Assembly (NCBI RefSeq): GCF_013839525.1
Contig: NZ_JACDIS010000005.1
Coordinates: forward strand, 1 to 64,000
Direction: 5' to 3'
Length of the DNA stretch: 64,000 bases
From: Chthonobacter rhizosphaerae
GTDB taxonomy: Bacteria; Pseudomonadota; Alphaproteobacteria; Rhizobiales; Pleomorphomonadaceae
Part shown: piece by piece, positions 8,689 to 16,996 of the stretch
Layout of the letters: the number at the start of each line of letters is the position of its first letter
Numbering within the stretch: position 1 is the stretch's first letter
Position numbers and translations under genes: made by a program
Notes under the pieces: model-generated
Databases searched by the model: none
What the model saw: the letters and a program-made list of their open reading frames with translations, nothing else
Told to the model about the DNA's origin: nothing

Positions 8689-8715
8689 AACTGCGACAGC
8701 CATCTTGTCGCAGTT
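8689..8715. promoter_or_regulatory. Inverted repeat upstream of coxM, candidate regulator site
   Basis: AACTGCGACA and TGTCGCAGTT form a perfect 10-bp inverted repeat with a 7-base spacer, 148 bases before the coxM start and inside the only sizeable gap of the cox cluster (8552-8862). No gene is visible in that gap. It could be the binding site of a cox activator, for example the adjacent LytTR protein, or an RNA hairpin in the leader. There is no T run, so a terminator is less likely. Confidence 0.55.
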
Positions 8716-8811
8716 GGTGTCGGAAATCGGCAGATCATGCCTTTGTTCGGCCCTTCGAGCACGCCGCGTTGATGCTGCGCCGCACCTTCCTCGACCTTCT
8801 TTTCAATCGAT

Positions 8812-8825
8812 TGAACAAGACCGGC
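8812..8825. promoter_or_regulatory. 14-bp perfect palindrome before coxM
   Basis: TTCAATCGATTGAA is fully self-complementary and ends 37 bases before the GTG start of coxM, in locally AT-rich sequence. It may be an operator overlapping the coxMSL promoter or its start region. No protein is assigned to it. Confidence 0.4.
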
Positions 8826-8862
8826 GGCAGGCCGGCGCTGGCGCTTGAAGGAGGGAGCCACC

Positions 8863-9732
8863 GTGATCCCGGGACAGTTCGTCTACCATCGCCCGTCGAG
8901 CGTGGCGGAGGCCGTGGGCCTGCTCGCCTCGCTCGGCGAAGAGGCGCGGCCGCTCGCGGGCGGTCACAGCTTGATCCCCATGATGAAGCTCCGGATGGCG
9001 TCGCCGGAGCATCTCGTCGACCTCGGCGGGCTGGCCGATCTGAAGGGCGTTCGCGAGGAGGCCGGCTCGATCGTGATTGGCGCGACCACGACGCAGGCGG
9101 AACTGATCAAGTCCGATCTGCTGGCGAACCGTTTGCCGATCATTCGCGAGACGGCGCTGCTGATCGCCGATCCGCAGATCCGGACCAAGGGCACCATCGG
9201 CGGCAACGTCGCCAACGGCGATCCGGGCAACGACATGCCGGGTGTGATGCAGTGCCTCGCCGCGGACTATGTGTTGACGAGCCCCGCCGGTGAACGGGTC
9301 GTAGCCGCTCGCGACTTCTACCAGGGCGCCTATTTCACCGCGCTCGAGGCGGGCGAACTGCTCACGGCTCTGCGCGTCCCCGTGCCGCCGGCCGGGCACG
9401 GCTTCGCCTACGAGAAACTGAAGCGCAAGGTTGGTGACTACGCGACCGCCGCGGCGGCGGTGATCCTGACCATGAACGGCGGCACGGTCGCGACCTGCTC
9501 GATCGCGCTCACCAACGTTGCCCCGACGCCGCTGTTCGCCGAGGCCGCGAGCCGTCTCGTCGTGGGGACGAGCCTCGACGCAGCGACGGTGAAAGCCGCC
9601 GCGGAGGCCGCCAAGGCGATCGCCGACCCAGCCACCGACGGCCGCGGCACGGCCGAGTATCGCCGCGAGATGGCGGGCGTCATGGTCGCCCGCGCGCTGG
9701 CGAAGGCCGAGAGCCGGGCGAAGGGAACCTGA
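8863..9732 (+). CDS. coxM: Carbon monoxide dehydrogenase, medium (FAD) subunit
   Basis: A 289-residue FAD-binding chain of aerobic CO dehydrogenase. It carries the flavin motifs AGGHSLIP near residue 33 and [14 protein letters not shown] near 111, as in xanthine oxidase-family flavoproteins, and its sequence is very close to CoxM of Oligotropha along its length. The GTG at 8863 is chosen because an AAGGAGGG site lies eight bases upstream and the product then begins IPGQF as in known CoxM. It moves electrons from the iron-sulfur subunit to FAD and on to the respiratory chain. It overlaps coxS as TGATG. Confidence 0.95.
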   Translation: MIPGQFVYHRPSSVAEAVGLLASLGEEARPLAGGHSLIPMMKLRMASPEHLVDLGGLADLKGVREEAGSIVIGATTTQAELIKSDLLANRLPIIRETALLIADPQIRTKGTIGGNVANGDPGNDMPGVMQCLAADYVLTSPAGERVVAARDFYQGAYFTALEAGELLTALRVPVPPAGHGFAYEKLKRKVGDYATAAAAVILTMNGGTVATCSIALTNVAPTPLFAEAASRLVVGTSLDAATVKAAAEAAKAIADPATDGRGTAEYRREMAGVMVARALAKAESRAKGT

Positions 9733-10247
9733 TGGACATGAGCGAGATCGATACCATTCCCGTCACCGTCACGGTGAACGGCAGGAAGGTGCAACGCTTC
9801 GTCGAGCCCCGCACGCTTCTGATCCACTTCCTGCGCGAGGAGTTGAACCTCACGGGCGCCCACATCGGCTGCGAGACGAGCCACTGCGGCGCCTGCACCG
9901 TCGAGATCGACGGACAGTCGGTGAAGTCCTGCACGATGTTCGCGGTCCAGGCGGACGGGTCGGCGGTCACCACGGTCGAGGGCCTCGCCAACCCGGACGG
10001 CACCCTCCACGCCCTCCAGGAGGGCTTCCGCCAGATGCACGGCCTGCAGTGCGGCTACTGCACGCCGGGCATGCTGATGCGCGCCAAGGTGCTGCTCTCG
10101 GAAAATCCGGACCCGACGGAGGCGGAGATCCGCCACGGGATCGCCGGCAATCTCTGCCGCTGCACCGGCTACCAGAACATCGTCAAAGCGATCCAGTACG
10201 CCGCCGCCAAGCTGAATGGCCGCGAATTCCAGGAGGCCGCGGAATGA
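9732..10247 (+). CDS. coxS: Carbon monoxide dehydrogenase, small (2x[2Fe-2S]) subunit
   Basis: A 171-residue iron-sulfur chain. The plant-type cluster ligands are in [12 protein letters not shown] (residues about 47-54) plus a later cysteine in VKSCTMF. The second cluster is bound by CGYCTPGM and [10 protein letters not shown]. It relays electrons from the molybdenum site in CoxL to FAD in CoxM. The order coxM-coxS-coxL and the overlaps on both sides (TGATG before, ATGA after) are those of known cox operons. Confidence 0.96.
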   Translation: MDMSEIDTIPVTVTVNGRKVQRFVEPRTLLIHFLREELNLTGAHIGCETSHCGACTVEIDGQSVKSCTMFAVQADGSAVTTVEGLANPDGTLHALQEGFRQMHGLQCGYCTPGMLMRAKVLLSENPDPTEAEIRHGIAGNLCRCTGYQNIVKAIQYAAAKLNGREFQEAAE

Positions 10248-12664
10248 ACGAGATGGTCATCACCCGCGAGCAGCGGGAAGCGCGCCTGGAAGGCATGGGC
10301 TGCAAGCGCAAGCGCGTGGAGGACATCCGCTTCACCCAGGGCAAGGGCCAGTATGTGGACGACATCAAGCTGCCGGGCATGCTGCACGGCGACTTCGTCC
10401 GCAGCCAGTACGCCCATGCGCGGATCAAGCGGATCGACGCATCCCGGGCGTTGGCGCTGCCGGGCGTGATCGCCGTCATCACGGCGGAGGAGCTGAAGCC
10501 GCTCGGCCTCCACTGGATGCCGACACTGGCGGGCGACGTGCAGGCGGTGCTCGCCGACGGAAAGGTCTGCTTCCAGAACCAGGAGATCGCCTTCGTCGTC
10601 GCCGAGAACCGCTATGTGGTGGACGACGCGCTCCAACTGGTCGAGGTGGAGTACGAGGAGTTGCCCGTCCTGGTGGATCCCTTCACGGCGATGGACCCGG
10701 ACGCGCCGGTGCTTCGCCCGGATCTCGACGGCAAGACTGTGGGCGCGCACGGGCCGCGCAAGCACCACAACCATATCTTCGAGTGGACCATCGGCGACAA
10801 GGCCGCGACCGACGAGGCGTTCAACAGCGCCGAGGTGACGATCAAGGAGCTGATCTCCTACCACCGGACCCATCCGTCGCCGCTCGAAACCTGCCAGTGC
10901 CTGGCGAGCTTCGACAAGGTGAAGGGCGAGCTCACGCTCTACGGAACCTTCCAGGCGCCGCACGTGATCCGGACGGTGGCCTCGCTGCTCTCCAAGATCC
11001 CGGAGCACAAGATCCACGTGATCGCGCCGGACATCGGCGGCGGCTTCGGCAACAAGGTGGGCGCCTATTCCGGCTACATCTGCGCGATCGTCGCCTCGAT
11101 CGTCACGGGCCTGCCGGTGAAGTGGGTGGAGGACCGGATGGAGAACCTCTCCACCACGTCGTTCGCCCGCGACTACCATATGACGACGGAGATCGCCGCC
11201 ACCAAGGACGGCAAGGTCACGGGCCTCAGGGTGCACGTGCTCGCCGACCACGGGGCCTTCGACGCCTGCGCCGACCCGTCCAAGTGGCCGGCGGGCTTCA
11301 TGAACATCGTCACCGGGTCGTACGACTTCCCGGTCGCCCATCTGGCGGTCGACGGCGTCTACACCAACAAGGCGCCGGGCGGCGTCGCCTATCGCTGCTC
11401 GTTCCGGGTCACCGAGGCGGCCTATTGCATCGAGCGGGCGATGGACGTCCTCGCCCAGAAGCTCGGCATGGACCCGGCGGACCTCAGGATGAAGAACTTC
11501 ATCCGGCGCGAGCAATTCCCCTACCAGTCGGCTCTCGGCTGGGAATACGATTCCGGCGACTACCATCTCGCCATGCAGAAGGCCATGGACGCGATCGGCT
11601 ATCGCGAGCTCCGGGCGGAGCAGAAGGCGCGGCAGGACGCCTTTCGACGGGGCGAGACGCGCGAGATCATGGGCATCGGCGTCACATTCTTCACCGAGAT
11701 CGTCGGCGCCGGGCCGTCGAAGAACTGCGACATCCTGGGGGTCGCCATGTTCGACTCGGCCGAGATCCGCATCCATCCGACCGGCTCGATCATCGCCCGC
11801 ATGGGCTCCAAGAGCCAGGGCCAGGGTCACGAGACCACGTGGGCGCAGATCATCGCCACGGAGCTCGGCATCCCGGCCGACGATATCATGATCGAGGAGG
11901 GCAACACCGACACCGCGCCCTACGGCCTCGGCACCTACGGCTCACGGTCGACGCCGGTCGCCGGCGCGGCCATCGCGATGGCCGCGCGCAAGATCAAGAA
12001 CAAGGCGCAGATGATCGCCGCGCACCTCCTGGAGGTGTCCGAGTACGACCTGGAATGGGACATCGACGGCTTCCGGGTGAAGGGCAATCCGGAGCGGTCG
12101 AAGACCATGAAGGAGATCGCCTGGGCGGCCTACAACGCGCCGCCGCCCGGCCTGGAGCCGGGCCTGGAGGCGGTCAACTACTACGACCCGCCGAACATGA
12201 CCTATCCGTTCGGCGCCTACTTCTGCGTGATGGACATCGACGTGGACACGGGCGTCGCCAGGATCCGGCGGTTCTACGCGCTCGACGACTGCGGCACCCG
12301 GATCAACCCGATGATCATCGAAGGTCAGGTGCACGGCGGGCTGACCGAGGCCTTCGCGATCGCGATGGGCCAGGAGATCAAGTACGACGAGATGGGCAAC
12401 GTGCAGGGCGCGTCCTTCATGGACTTCTTCCTGCCGACGGCGGTCGAGACCCCGCACTGGGAGACGGACCACACCGTAACGCCCTCGCCGCACCATCCGA
12501 TCGGCGCCAAGGGCGTCGGCGAGAGCCCGAACGTCGGCGGCGTGCCGTGCTTCTCCAACGCGGTCAACGACGCCTTCGGGTTCCTCGGCTCGACGCACAT
12601 CCAGATGCCGCACGACGCCTGGAGGGTCTGGGAGGCGGCGAAGCGGCTCGGGCTGCACCAATAG
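10244..12664 (+). CDS. coxL: Carbon monoxide dehydrogenase, large (Mo-Cu) subunit, form I
   Basis: An 806-residue molybdopterin-cytosine-dinucleotide subunit that oxidises CO to CO2. The form I active-site loop AYRCSFR is present, with the copper-binding cysteine at about 385 (388 in Oligotropha), which separates true CO dehydrogenases from form II enzymes (AYRGAGR). Other active-site parts are [11 protein letters not shown] near 262 and the catalytic glutamate in GAKGVGES near the C-terminus. Length matches the family (809 in Oligotropha). Start ATG overlaps the coxS stop. The gene is intact, so the host can probably oxidise CO if the accessory proteins suffice. Confidence 0.97.
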   Translation: MNEMVITREQREARLEGMGCKRKRVEDIRFTQGKGQYVDDIKLPGMLHGDFVRSQYAHARIKRIDASRALALPGVIAVITAEELKPLGLHWMPTLAGDVQAVLADGKVCFQNQEIAFVVAENRYVVDDALQLVEVEYEELPVLVDPFTAMDPDAPVLRPDLDGKTVGAHGPRKHHNHIFEWTIGDKAATDEAFNSAEVTIKELISYHRTHPSPLETCQCLASFDKVKGELTLYGTFQAPHVIRTVASLLSKIPEHKIHVIAPDIGGGFGNKVGAYSGYICAIVASIVTGLPVKWVEDRMENLSTTSFARDYHMTTEIAATKDGKVTGLRVHVLADHGAFDACADPSKWPAGFMNIVTGSYDFPVAHLAVDGVYTNKAPGGVAYRCSFRVTEAAYCIERAMDVLAQKLGMDPADLRMKNFIRREQFPYQSALGWEYDSGDYHLAMQKAMDAIGYRELRAEQKARQDAFRRGETREIMGIGVTFFTEIVGAGPSKNCDILGVAMFDSAEIRIHPTGSIIARMGSKSQGQGHETTWAQIIATELGIPADDIMIEEGNTDTAPYGLGTYGSRSTPVAGAAIAMAARKIKNKAQMIAAHLLEVSEYDLEWDIDGFRVKGNPERSKTMKEIAWAAYNAPPPGLEPGLEAVNYYDPPNMTYPFGAYFCVMDIDVDTGVARIRRFYALDDCGTRINPMIIEGQVHGGLTEAFAIAMGQEIKYDEMGNVQGASFMDFFLPTAVETPHWETDHTVTPSPHHPIGAKGVGESPNVGGVPCFSNAVNDAFGFLGSTHIQMPHDAWRVWEAAKRLGLHQ

Positions 12665-12782
12665 GGCTCGCGGCGGCAGGCGGCGGGGCGCTTTGCCCGC
12701 CGCCAAGTCCGCCCGCCCCTGGTCCGCGCGGGCGGACCGGGACGACCCGGCGCTCCTGACATCGTATCGAAGTGACCCCACC

Positions 12783-13655
12783 ATGCTCGACCGCCAGACC
12801 ATCGCGGATCGTCTCGCCGCCGTCGGCTACGTGGCCGACGGGGCGCTCGCGACCGCGCTCGCTCTGATGGACATGCTGAGCCGGCCGCTGCTCCTGGAGG
12901 GCGAGGCCGGCGTCGGCAAGACGGAGGTCGCCAAGGCGCTGGCGGCGCTGCACGGCGCCGAGCTGATCCGCCTGCAGTGCCACGAGGGGCTGGACCGGTC
13001 GGACGCGCTCTACGAGTGGAACTACCAGCGCCAACTCCTCGCCATCAAGGCGCGCGAGGGGGCGGACGCTGCGGCGACGGAGGCGCATGTCTTCTCCGAG
13101 ACCTATCTCCTGGAACGACCGCTCCTCGCCGCCATCCGGCGAACCGACCGGCCCGTGCTCCTCATCGACGAGATCGATCGGGCGGACGAGGAGTTCGAGG
13201 CCTTCCTGCTGGAGATCCTGTCGGACTTCCAGGTGACCATCCCGGAACTCGGCACGGTGCGGGCGACGTCGATCCCTCGCGTGATCCTGACCTCGAACGG
13301 CACGCGCGAACTCTCGGACGCGCTCCGGCGCCGGTGCCTCTACCACGCGCTCGACTTTCCCGATGTCGACCGGGAGGCGCGGATCATCCTCGCCCGCCTG
13401 CCGGACATCGACGTCGCGCTCGCGCTGCAGATCGCCAGGTTGATGGAGCGGATCCGCAAGGAGGACCTGTCCAAGGTGCCGGGCGTCGCCGAAACGCTCG
13501 ATTGGGCGGCGGCGCTGGTCGGCCTCGGCGTCGCGCGGGTGGACGCCGACCGGGAGGTGCTGCACGCGACGCTCTCCTGCGTGCTGAAGACGCGCGAGGA
13601 CCGGGCGCGGATGAGCCCGGAGGTCATCGCCCGCCTCGCCGCGAAGGTGGCCTGA
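12783..13655 (+). CDS. coxD: CoxD, MoxR-type AAA+ ATPase for Mo-Cu centre maturation
   Basis: A 290-residue MoxR-family ATPase. Walker A is GEAGVGKTE near residue 38, Walker B is LLIDEIDRADEE, sensor 1 is ILTSNGTRE, and an arginine finger follows in LRRRC. CoxD in Oligotropha is a membrane-associated chaperone needed to build the [CuSMoO2] centre on CoxL, working with CoxE and CoxF. The ATG at 12783 gives the family N-terminus; a longer reading from 12693 has no support. It overlaps coxE as TGATG. Confidence 0.93.
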   Translation: MLDRQTIADRLAAVGYVADGALATALALMDMLSRPLLLEGEAGVGKTEVAKALAALHGAELIRLQCHEGLDRSDALYEWNYQRQLLAIKAREGADAAATEAHVFSETYLLERPLLAAIRRTDRPVLLIDEIDRADEEFEAFLLEILSDFQVTIPELGTVRATSIPRVILTSNGTRELSDALRRRCLYHALDFPDVDREARIILARLPDIDVALALQIARLMERIRKEDLSKVPGVAETLDWAAALVGLGVARVDADREVLHATLSCVLKTREDRARMSPEVIARLAAKVA

Positions 13656-14851
13656 TGACCGCGCCCGCGCTCGAGGATCCCGCCGATATCGGCCCTGCGG
13701 CGCGCCGGCGGCTCTCCGGCTTCGTGCGGACGCTGCGCGACAACGGCTTCGCGATCGGGCTCGCGGAGACGCGGGACGGGCTCGCGGTCCTTGCGGCTGC
13801 GCCGTTCGGACGGCCGGCGACCGTGAAGCCGGCGTTGAAGGCGCTGTTCTGCGGCCGGCGGTCGGACTTCGACCGCTTCGACGACCTGTTCGACGCGTAC
13901 TGGCAGGGGCGCGGCGTGAAGGCGAGCGTCGCCGTCTCCGGGACCAGCCCGAAGGCGAGCCAGCGCACGCTCCGGACCCTGCAGCAGGGGACCGGGAGCG
14001 GCGGGGAGCCTGGTCCGGCGATCGACGTGGACCGCCGCCCGGATGCGCCCGACGGCGACGCCTCCCCCGAGGGGCGCCGCGAAGGGGCGACGCGCCACGA
14101 GAGCCTCGCCCGGACGGACTTCCGCAAGATCGCCGATCCGGACGAACTGGCCCTGGCGCACGCGCTCGCCGAGCGTCTCGCCCGGCGCATGCGCGCCCGC
14201 CTCACCCGGCGGGACAAGGCGAGCGCGCGGGGAGGGGGCCTGGACCTTCGCGGCACGATCCGCCGCAGCCTGTCGACCGGCGGCACGCCGCTCCGGCTCG
14301 TGCGGCGCAAGCCCCGGCACAAGCCGCTTCGCCTCGTGCTGCTGGTGGACGCGTCCGGGTCGATGAGCCTCTACACGGGCGTGTTCCTGCGCTTCGTCCA
14401 CGGGGTGCTCGACCAGTTCCGGGAGGCGGAGGCCTTCCTGTTCCACACCCGGCTCGTCCACGTGTCGGATGCCTTGCGGGAGAAGGATGCCGCCCGCGCG
14501 CTCGACCGGCTCGGCCTGATGGCCGAAGGCGTCGGCGGCGGCACGCGCATAGGCGACAGCCTCGCCACCTTCAACCGTTGGCACGCCGCCCGGGTGATCC
14601 ACTCGCGGACCTGCGTGATGATCCTGTCGGACGGCTACGACACCGGCGAGCCCGAGCCCCTCGGCGCCGAGATGGCGGCGCTCGGTCGACGCTGCCGTCG
14701 GATCGTGTGGCTGAACCCGATGATCGGCTGGGCGGGATACGAGCCGGTGGCCCGCGGCATGGCCGCCGCGCTGCCGCATGTGGATCTGTTCGCCCCCGCG
14801 CACACGCTCGACAGTCTCGCCGCTCTCGAACCCTATCTCGCCCGGATCTGA
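13655..14851 (+). CDS. coxE: CoxE, von Willebrand factor A domain protein
   Basis: A 398-residue protein with an N-terminal helical CoxE domain, an acidic/basic low-complexity middle (about 95-170) and a C-terminal VWA domain whose metal site DASGSMS starts near residue 232; GGGTRIGDSL and ILSDGYDTG complete the MIDAS. CoxE acts with the CoxD ATPase in inserting copper into apo-CO dehydrogenase. Length agrees with known CoxE. The start overlaps the coxD stop. Confidence 0.93.
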   Translation: MTAPALEDPADIGPAARRRLSGFVRTLRDNGFAIGLAETRDGLAVLAAAPFGRPATVKPALKALFCGRRSDFDRFDDLFDAYWQGRGVKASVAVSGTSPKASQRTLRTLQQGTGSGGEPGPAIDVDRRPDAPDGDASPEGRREGATRHESLARTDFRKIADPDELALAHALAERLARRMRARLTRRDKASARGGGLDLRGTIRRSLSTGGTPLRLVRRKPRHKPLRLVLLVDASGSMSLYTGVFLRFVHGVLDQFREAEAFLFHTRLVHVSDALREKDAARALDRLGLMAEGVGGGTRIGDSLATFNRWHAARVIHSRTCVMILSDGYDTGEPEPLGAEMAALGRRCRRIVWLNPMIGWAGYEPVARGMAAALPHVDLFAPAHTLDSLAALEPYLARI

Positions 14852-14863
14852 GAGGCACAAGCC

Positions 14864-15691
14864 ATGCGACAGAGCGCCGACGTGCTCGATCTCGTCACCG
14901 ACCTCAAGGCCAGGGGGGAGGCCTTCTGCCTGGCGACCGTGGTGCGGACGGTTTCCGTGACGGCCGCCAAGGCGGGCGCCAAGGCGGTGATCCGGCTCGA
15001 CGGGGCGATCTCGGAGGGCTGGATCGGCGGCGGCTGCGCCCGCGCGGCGGTGCTGAAGGCCGCCCGGGAGGCGCTCGCCGACGGAGAGCCGCGGCTCGTC
15101 TCGATCATGCCCAAGGACATCCTTGCCGAGCTCGGCCTGAAGCCGGGCGATGAGAAGGAAGGCGTGCGCTTCGCCCGCAACATGTGCCCGAGCCGGGGCA
15201 CCATGGACGTCTTCATCGAGCCGATGCTGCCGAAGCCGGACCTCGTCGTGCTCGGCGCGAGCCCGGTGGCCATTGCCCTCGCTGACCTCGCGCCCCGCTT
15301 CGGCTACCGCGTGACGGTCGCGGCGCCCGCCGACGACCAGCGGCTGTTTCCCACGCCCGACCGGCGGATCGACGGTTATGCGCTCGACGAGGAGCCGGCC
15401 GGCCGGCGCTTCTGCGTCGTCTCCACTCAGGGCCGCGGCGACGAGGAGGCGCTGAAGGCCGCACTCCTTGGCGCCTGCGACCACGTCGCCTTCGTGGGCA
15501 GCCGGCGAAAGGTCGCCGCCCTTCGGGATAGCCTCATAGAGGACGGGGTTCCGGCGGAGCGCTTCGACCGGCTCAAGGGGCCCGCCGGGCTCGATCTCGG
15601 CGCCATTACGCCGGAGGAGATCGCGTTGTCGATCCTCGCCGAGATCCTGGCGCTCCGCCGCAAGGGTCAGCGCGAAATCCTCTCCGACTGA
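14864..15691 (+). CDS. coxF: CoxF, XdhC/CoxI-family maturation factor
   Basis: A 275-residue XdhC/CoxI family protein. The N-terminal XdhC_CoxI domain has GWIGGGCARAAVLKAARE near residue 45, and a C-terminal Rossmann-like domain starts at PDLVVLGASPVAIALADLAP near 125 and includes HVAFVGSRRK. XdhC proteins bind molybdenum cofactor and help sulfuration; CoxF is assigned to completing the Mo-Cu site. It follows coxE after 12 bases and is the last intact gene of the cluster. Confidence 0.9.
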   Translation: MRQSADVLDLVTDLKARGEAFCLATVVRTVSVTAAKAGAKAVIRLDGAISEGWIGGGCARAAVLKAAREALADGEPRLVSIMPKDILAELGLKPGDEKEGVRFARNMCPSRGTMDVFIEPMLPKPDLVVLGASPVAIALADLAPRFGYRVTVAAPADDQRLFPTPDRRIDGYALDEEPAGRRFCVVSTQGRGDEEALKAALLGACDHVAFVGSRRKVAALRDSLIEDGVPAERFDRLKGPAGLDLGAITPEEIALSILAEILALRRKGQREILSD

Positions 15692-15703
15692 AGGGCCTCG
15701 CCC

Positions 15704-15899
15704 ATGCAGATGAACGACGGCCAGCGCATCCCGGCCTCGCGCGAAACGGTCTGGGCGGCCCTCAACGATCCGGAGGTGCTGAAGGCCTGCATTTCCGGCT
15801 GCGACGGCCTGGTGTTGACGTCGCCCACCGAAGTAACGGCCAAGGTGACGCTCAGGATCGGCCGGTGAAGGAGACTTTCGGCGGCAAGGTCGCGGAGCG
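15704..15899 (+). pseudogene. coxG: coxG remnant, frameshifted and truncated
   Basis: The ATG at 15704 opens an SRPBCC protein of the CoxG family (RIPASRETVWAALNDPEVLKAC, then TEVTAKVTLRIG) that stops after 54 codons at 15866-15868. The next bases in another frame read VKETFGGKVAERW, the natural continuation, so one base was lost near 15863. After about 65 codons in total the homology ends and pcaD-like sequence begins. CoxG in other bacteria anchors CO dehydrogenase to the membrane and links it to quinones; here it cannot be made in full form. Confidence 0.85.
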
Positions 15900-16026
15900 C
15901 TGGTCGTAGGGCTCTCGATCGGCGGCATGATCGCCCAGATGCTGGCGGCGACGCGGACGGACCTCGTCTCCGGCCTCCTGCTTCTCGACACCGCCCACCG
16001 GATCGGATCGACCGAAACCTGGATCC
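15900..16026 (+). pseudogene. 3-oxoadipate enol-lactonase (pcaD) internal fragment
   Basis: About 42 codons read LVVGLSIGGMIAQMLAAT, DLVSGLLLLDTAHRIG and TETW, the nucleophile elbow (GLSIGG) and following helix of PcaD-type enol-lactonases. There is no start before it and no catalytic acid or histidine after it. It is joined on the left to coxG debris and on the right to a pcaH-like tail, so it is a deletion scar of a former protocatechuate (beta-ketoadipate) gene cluster. Confidence 0.75.
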
Positions 16027-16125
16027 AATCTCGGCGTGACCAACCCGGACTGGGCGCTCGGCTACACCTTCGATATCGACGTGCGCGACCGCCGCGCCAC
16101 GCCCTTCGAGGAGGCCCACCGGTGA
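16027..16125 (+). pseudogene. Protocatechuate 3,4-dioxygenase beta subunit (pcaH) C-terminal fragment
   Basis: A frame ending at a TGA (16123-16125) reads GVTNPDWALGYTFDIDV and then TPFEEAHR, resembling the last strand and tail of the dioxygenase beta subunit, where a GYRFDI-type segment and TPFE are usual. Only 32 codons remain. The stop overlaps a GTG that begins a pcaG-like frame, the normal pcaH-pcaG junction, which strengthens the identification. Confidence 0.6.
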
Positions 16126-16169
16126 ACGACCTTCTGATCCCGACGCCGTCCCAGACGGTCGGACCCTAG
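16122..16169 (+). pseudogene. Protocatechuate 3,4-dioxygenase alpha subunit (pcaG) N-terminal fragment
   Basis: Starting at the GTG at 16122, fifteen codons read MNDLLIPTPSQTVGP and then meet a TAG at 16167-16169. TPSQTVGPFF is the hallmark N-terminus of PcaG; the two phenylalanine codons are replaced by the stop and following sequence. It overlaps the pcaH tail by four bases. The rest of the gene is absent. Confidence 0.7.
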
Positions 16170-16296
16170 TTCCTCCTGTCACCCCGCCGCTCGGCCCGAC
16201 GCCGCAGCCGGATGACCGTCCCCATGTCGATTTCGGGCAACGGTTCTGGCGCGTCCCTTCAAAGTGTATGCTTGACACACATCAAGCCTGACTGAA

Positions 16297-16316
16297 CACT
16301 CCGTTCAGCAGGAGTG
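16297..16316. promoter_or_regulatory. Inverted repeat just before the XRE-cupin gene
   Basis: CACTCC and GGAGTG form an inverted repeat with an 8-base spacer, ending six bases before the GTG at 16322 and including its ribosome-binding GGAG. A TTGACA hexamer lies at 16272-16277. An autoregulatory site of the XRE-cupin protein is possible; no binding can be shown from sequence. Confidence 0.35.
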
Positions 16317-16321
16317 AACCG

Positions 16322-16960
16322 GTGACCGACGCCGCCAGGACCGACACCACTGTAAGGGACGAGCAGGACGCGCTCCAACGCCTGGGGCAGCGGGTCCGGG
16401 ATCTGCGGGCGGCGCGCCGGTTGTCGCTGCGGGATCTGGCGGAGCGCTGCGGCACGAGCGCAAGCTTCCTCAGCCAGCTTGAGCGGGGGCTGACCGGCGC
16501 GAGCACGTCCACCCTCAACCAGTTGGCGGCCGCCCTCGGGATCAGTGTCGCGGACCTGTTCGAGGGCCGTTCAGCTGCAGTGCACACAGTGCTGAAGCGG
16601 AGCCTCCGCCCGGCCCTGCCGTCCACCGAAGGTTGCCGGAAGACCCTCTTGTCCTCGCGACCCGTCCGCAATTTCGAAGTCTACATCGGTGAATTCGAGA
16701 TCGGAGGGTCGACGGGCCCGGACCTCTACACGCACGGCAAGGCACAGGAGATGCTGACCGTGCTGCGGGGAGTCGTCGAGGTGAGCCTCGGCGAGGCGAG
16801 ATACATCCTGGAGGAGGGGGACAGCATCGAATACGGGACGGACACGCCGCACCGGACGGTGAATGTCGGCAACGGCCGCGCCGAGGTGATGTGGATCATC
16901 GCTCCACCCACCTCCGCCCACTCGGACCTGGAGAAGTATATCGCCTGGAAGCCAGCTTAA
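16322..16960 (+). CDS. XRE-family regulator with C-terminal cupin domain
   Basis: A 212-residue regulator with an N-terminal XRE HTH at about 18-78 (LGQRVRDLRAARRLSLRDLA, FLSQLERGLTGAS) and a cupin_2 sensor at about 130-200 (THGKAQEMLTVLRGVVEVSLG, EEGDSIEYGTDTPHR). This is the PuuR/SutR layout seen beside amine or amino-acid catabolic genes. GTG at 16322 is preceded by GGAG. It is followed after 36 bases by a polyamine-type transport operon on the same strand, which it probably regulates in response to the imported compound. Confidence 0.88.
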   Translation: MTDAARTDTTVRDEQDALQRLGQRVRDLRAARRLSLRDLAERCGTSASFLSQLERGLTGASTSTLNQLAAALGISVADLFEGRSAAVHTVLKRSLRPALPSTEGCRKTLLSSRPVRNFEVYIGEFEIGGSTGPDLYTHGKAQEMLTVLRGVVEVSLGEARYILEEGDSIEYGTDTPHRTVNVGNGRAEVMWIIAPPTSAHSDLEKYIAWKPA

Positions 16961-16996
16961 AGACAGAAGAACAGTATCAGAGCGGGAGCAGATGCA

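Noticed and set aside
10244..12664. Form II (CoxL-like) hydroxylase instead of a true CO dehydrogenase
   Set aside because: The active-site loop is AYRCSFR, diagnostic of form I, and gene order is coxM-S-L-D-E-F.
13340..15991. An 883-codon open frame on the minus strand across coxD, coxE and coxF
   Set aside because: It is the opposite-strand shadow of three well-identified genes in GC-rich DNA; its protein is Arg/Pro/Gly-rich with no family.
16272..16300. A sigma-70 promoter starting with TTGACA before the XRE-cupin gene
   Set aside because: No acceptable -10 hexamer lies at 16-18 bases; noted only as part of the inverted-repeat entry.
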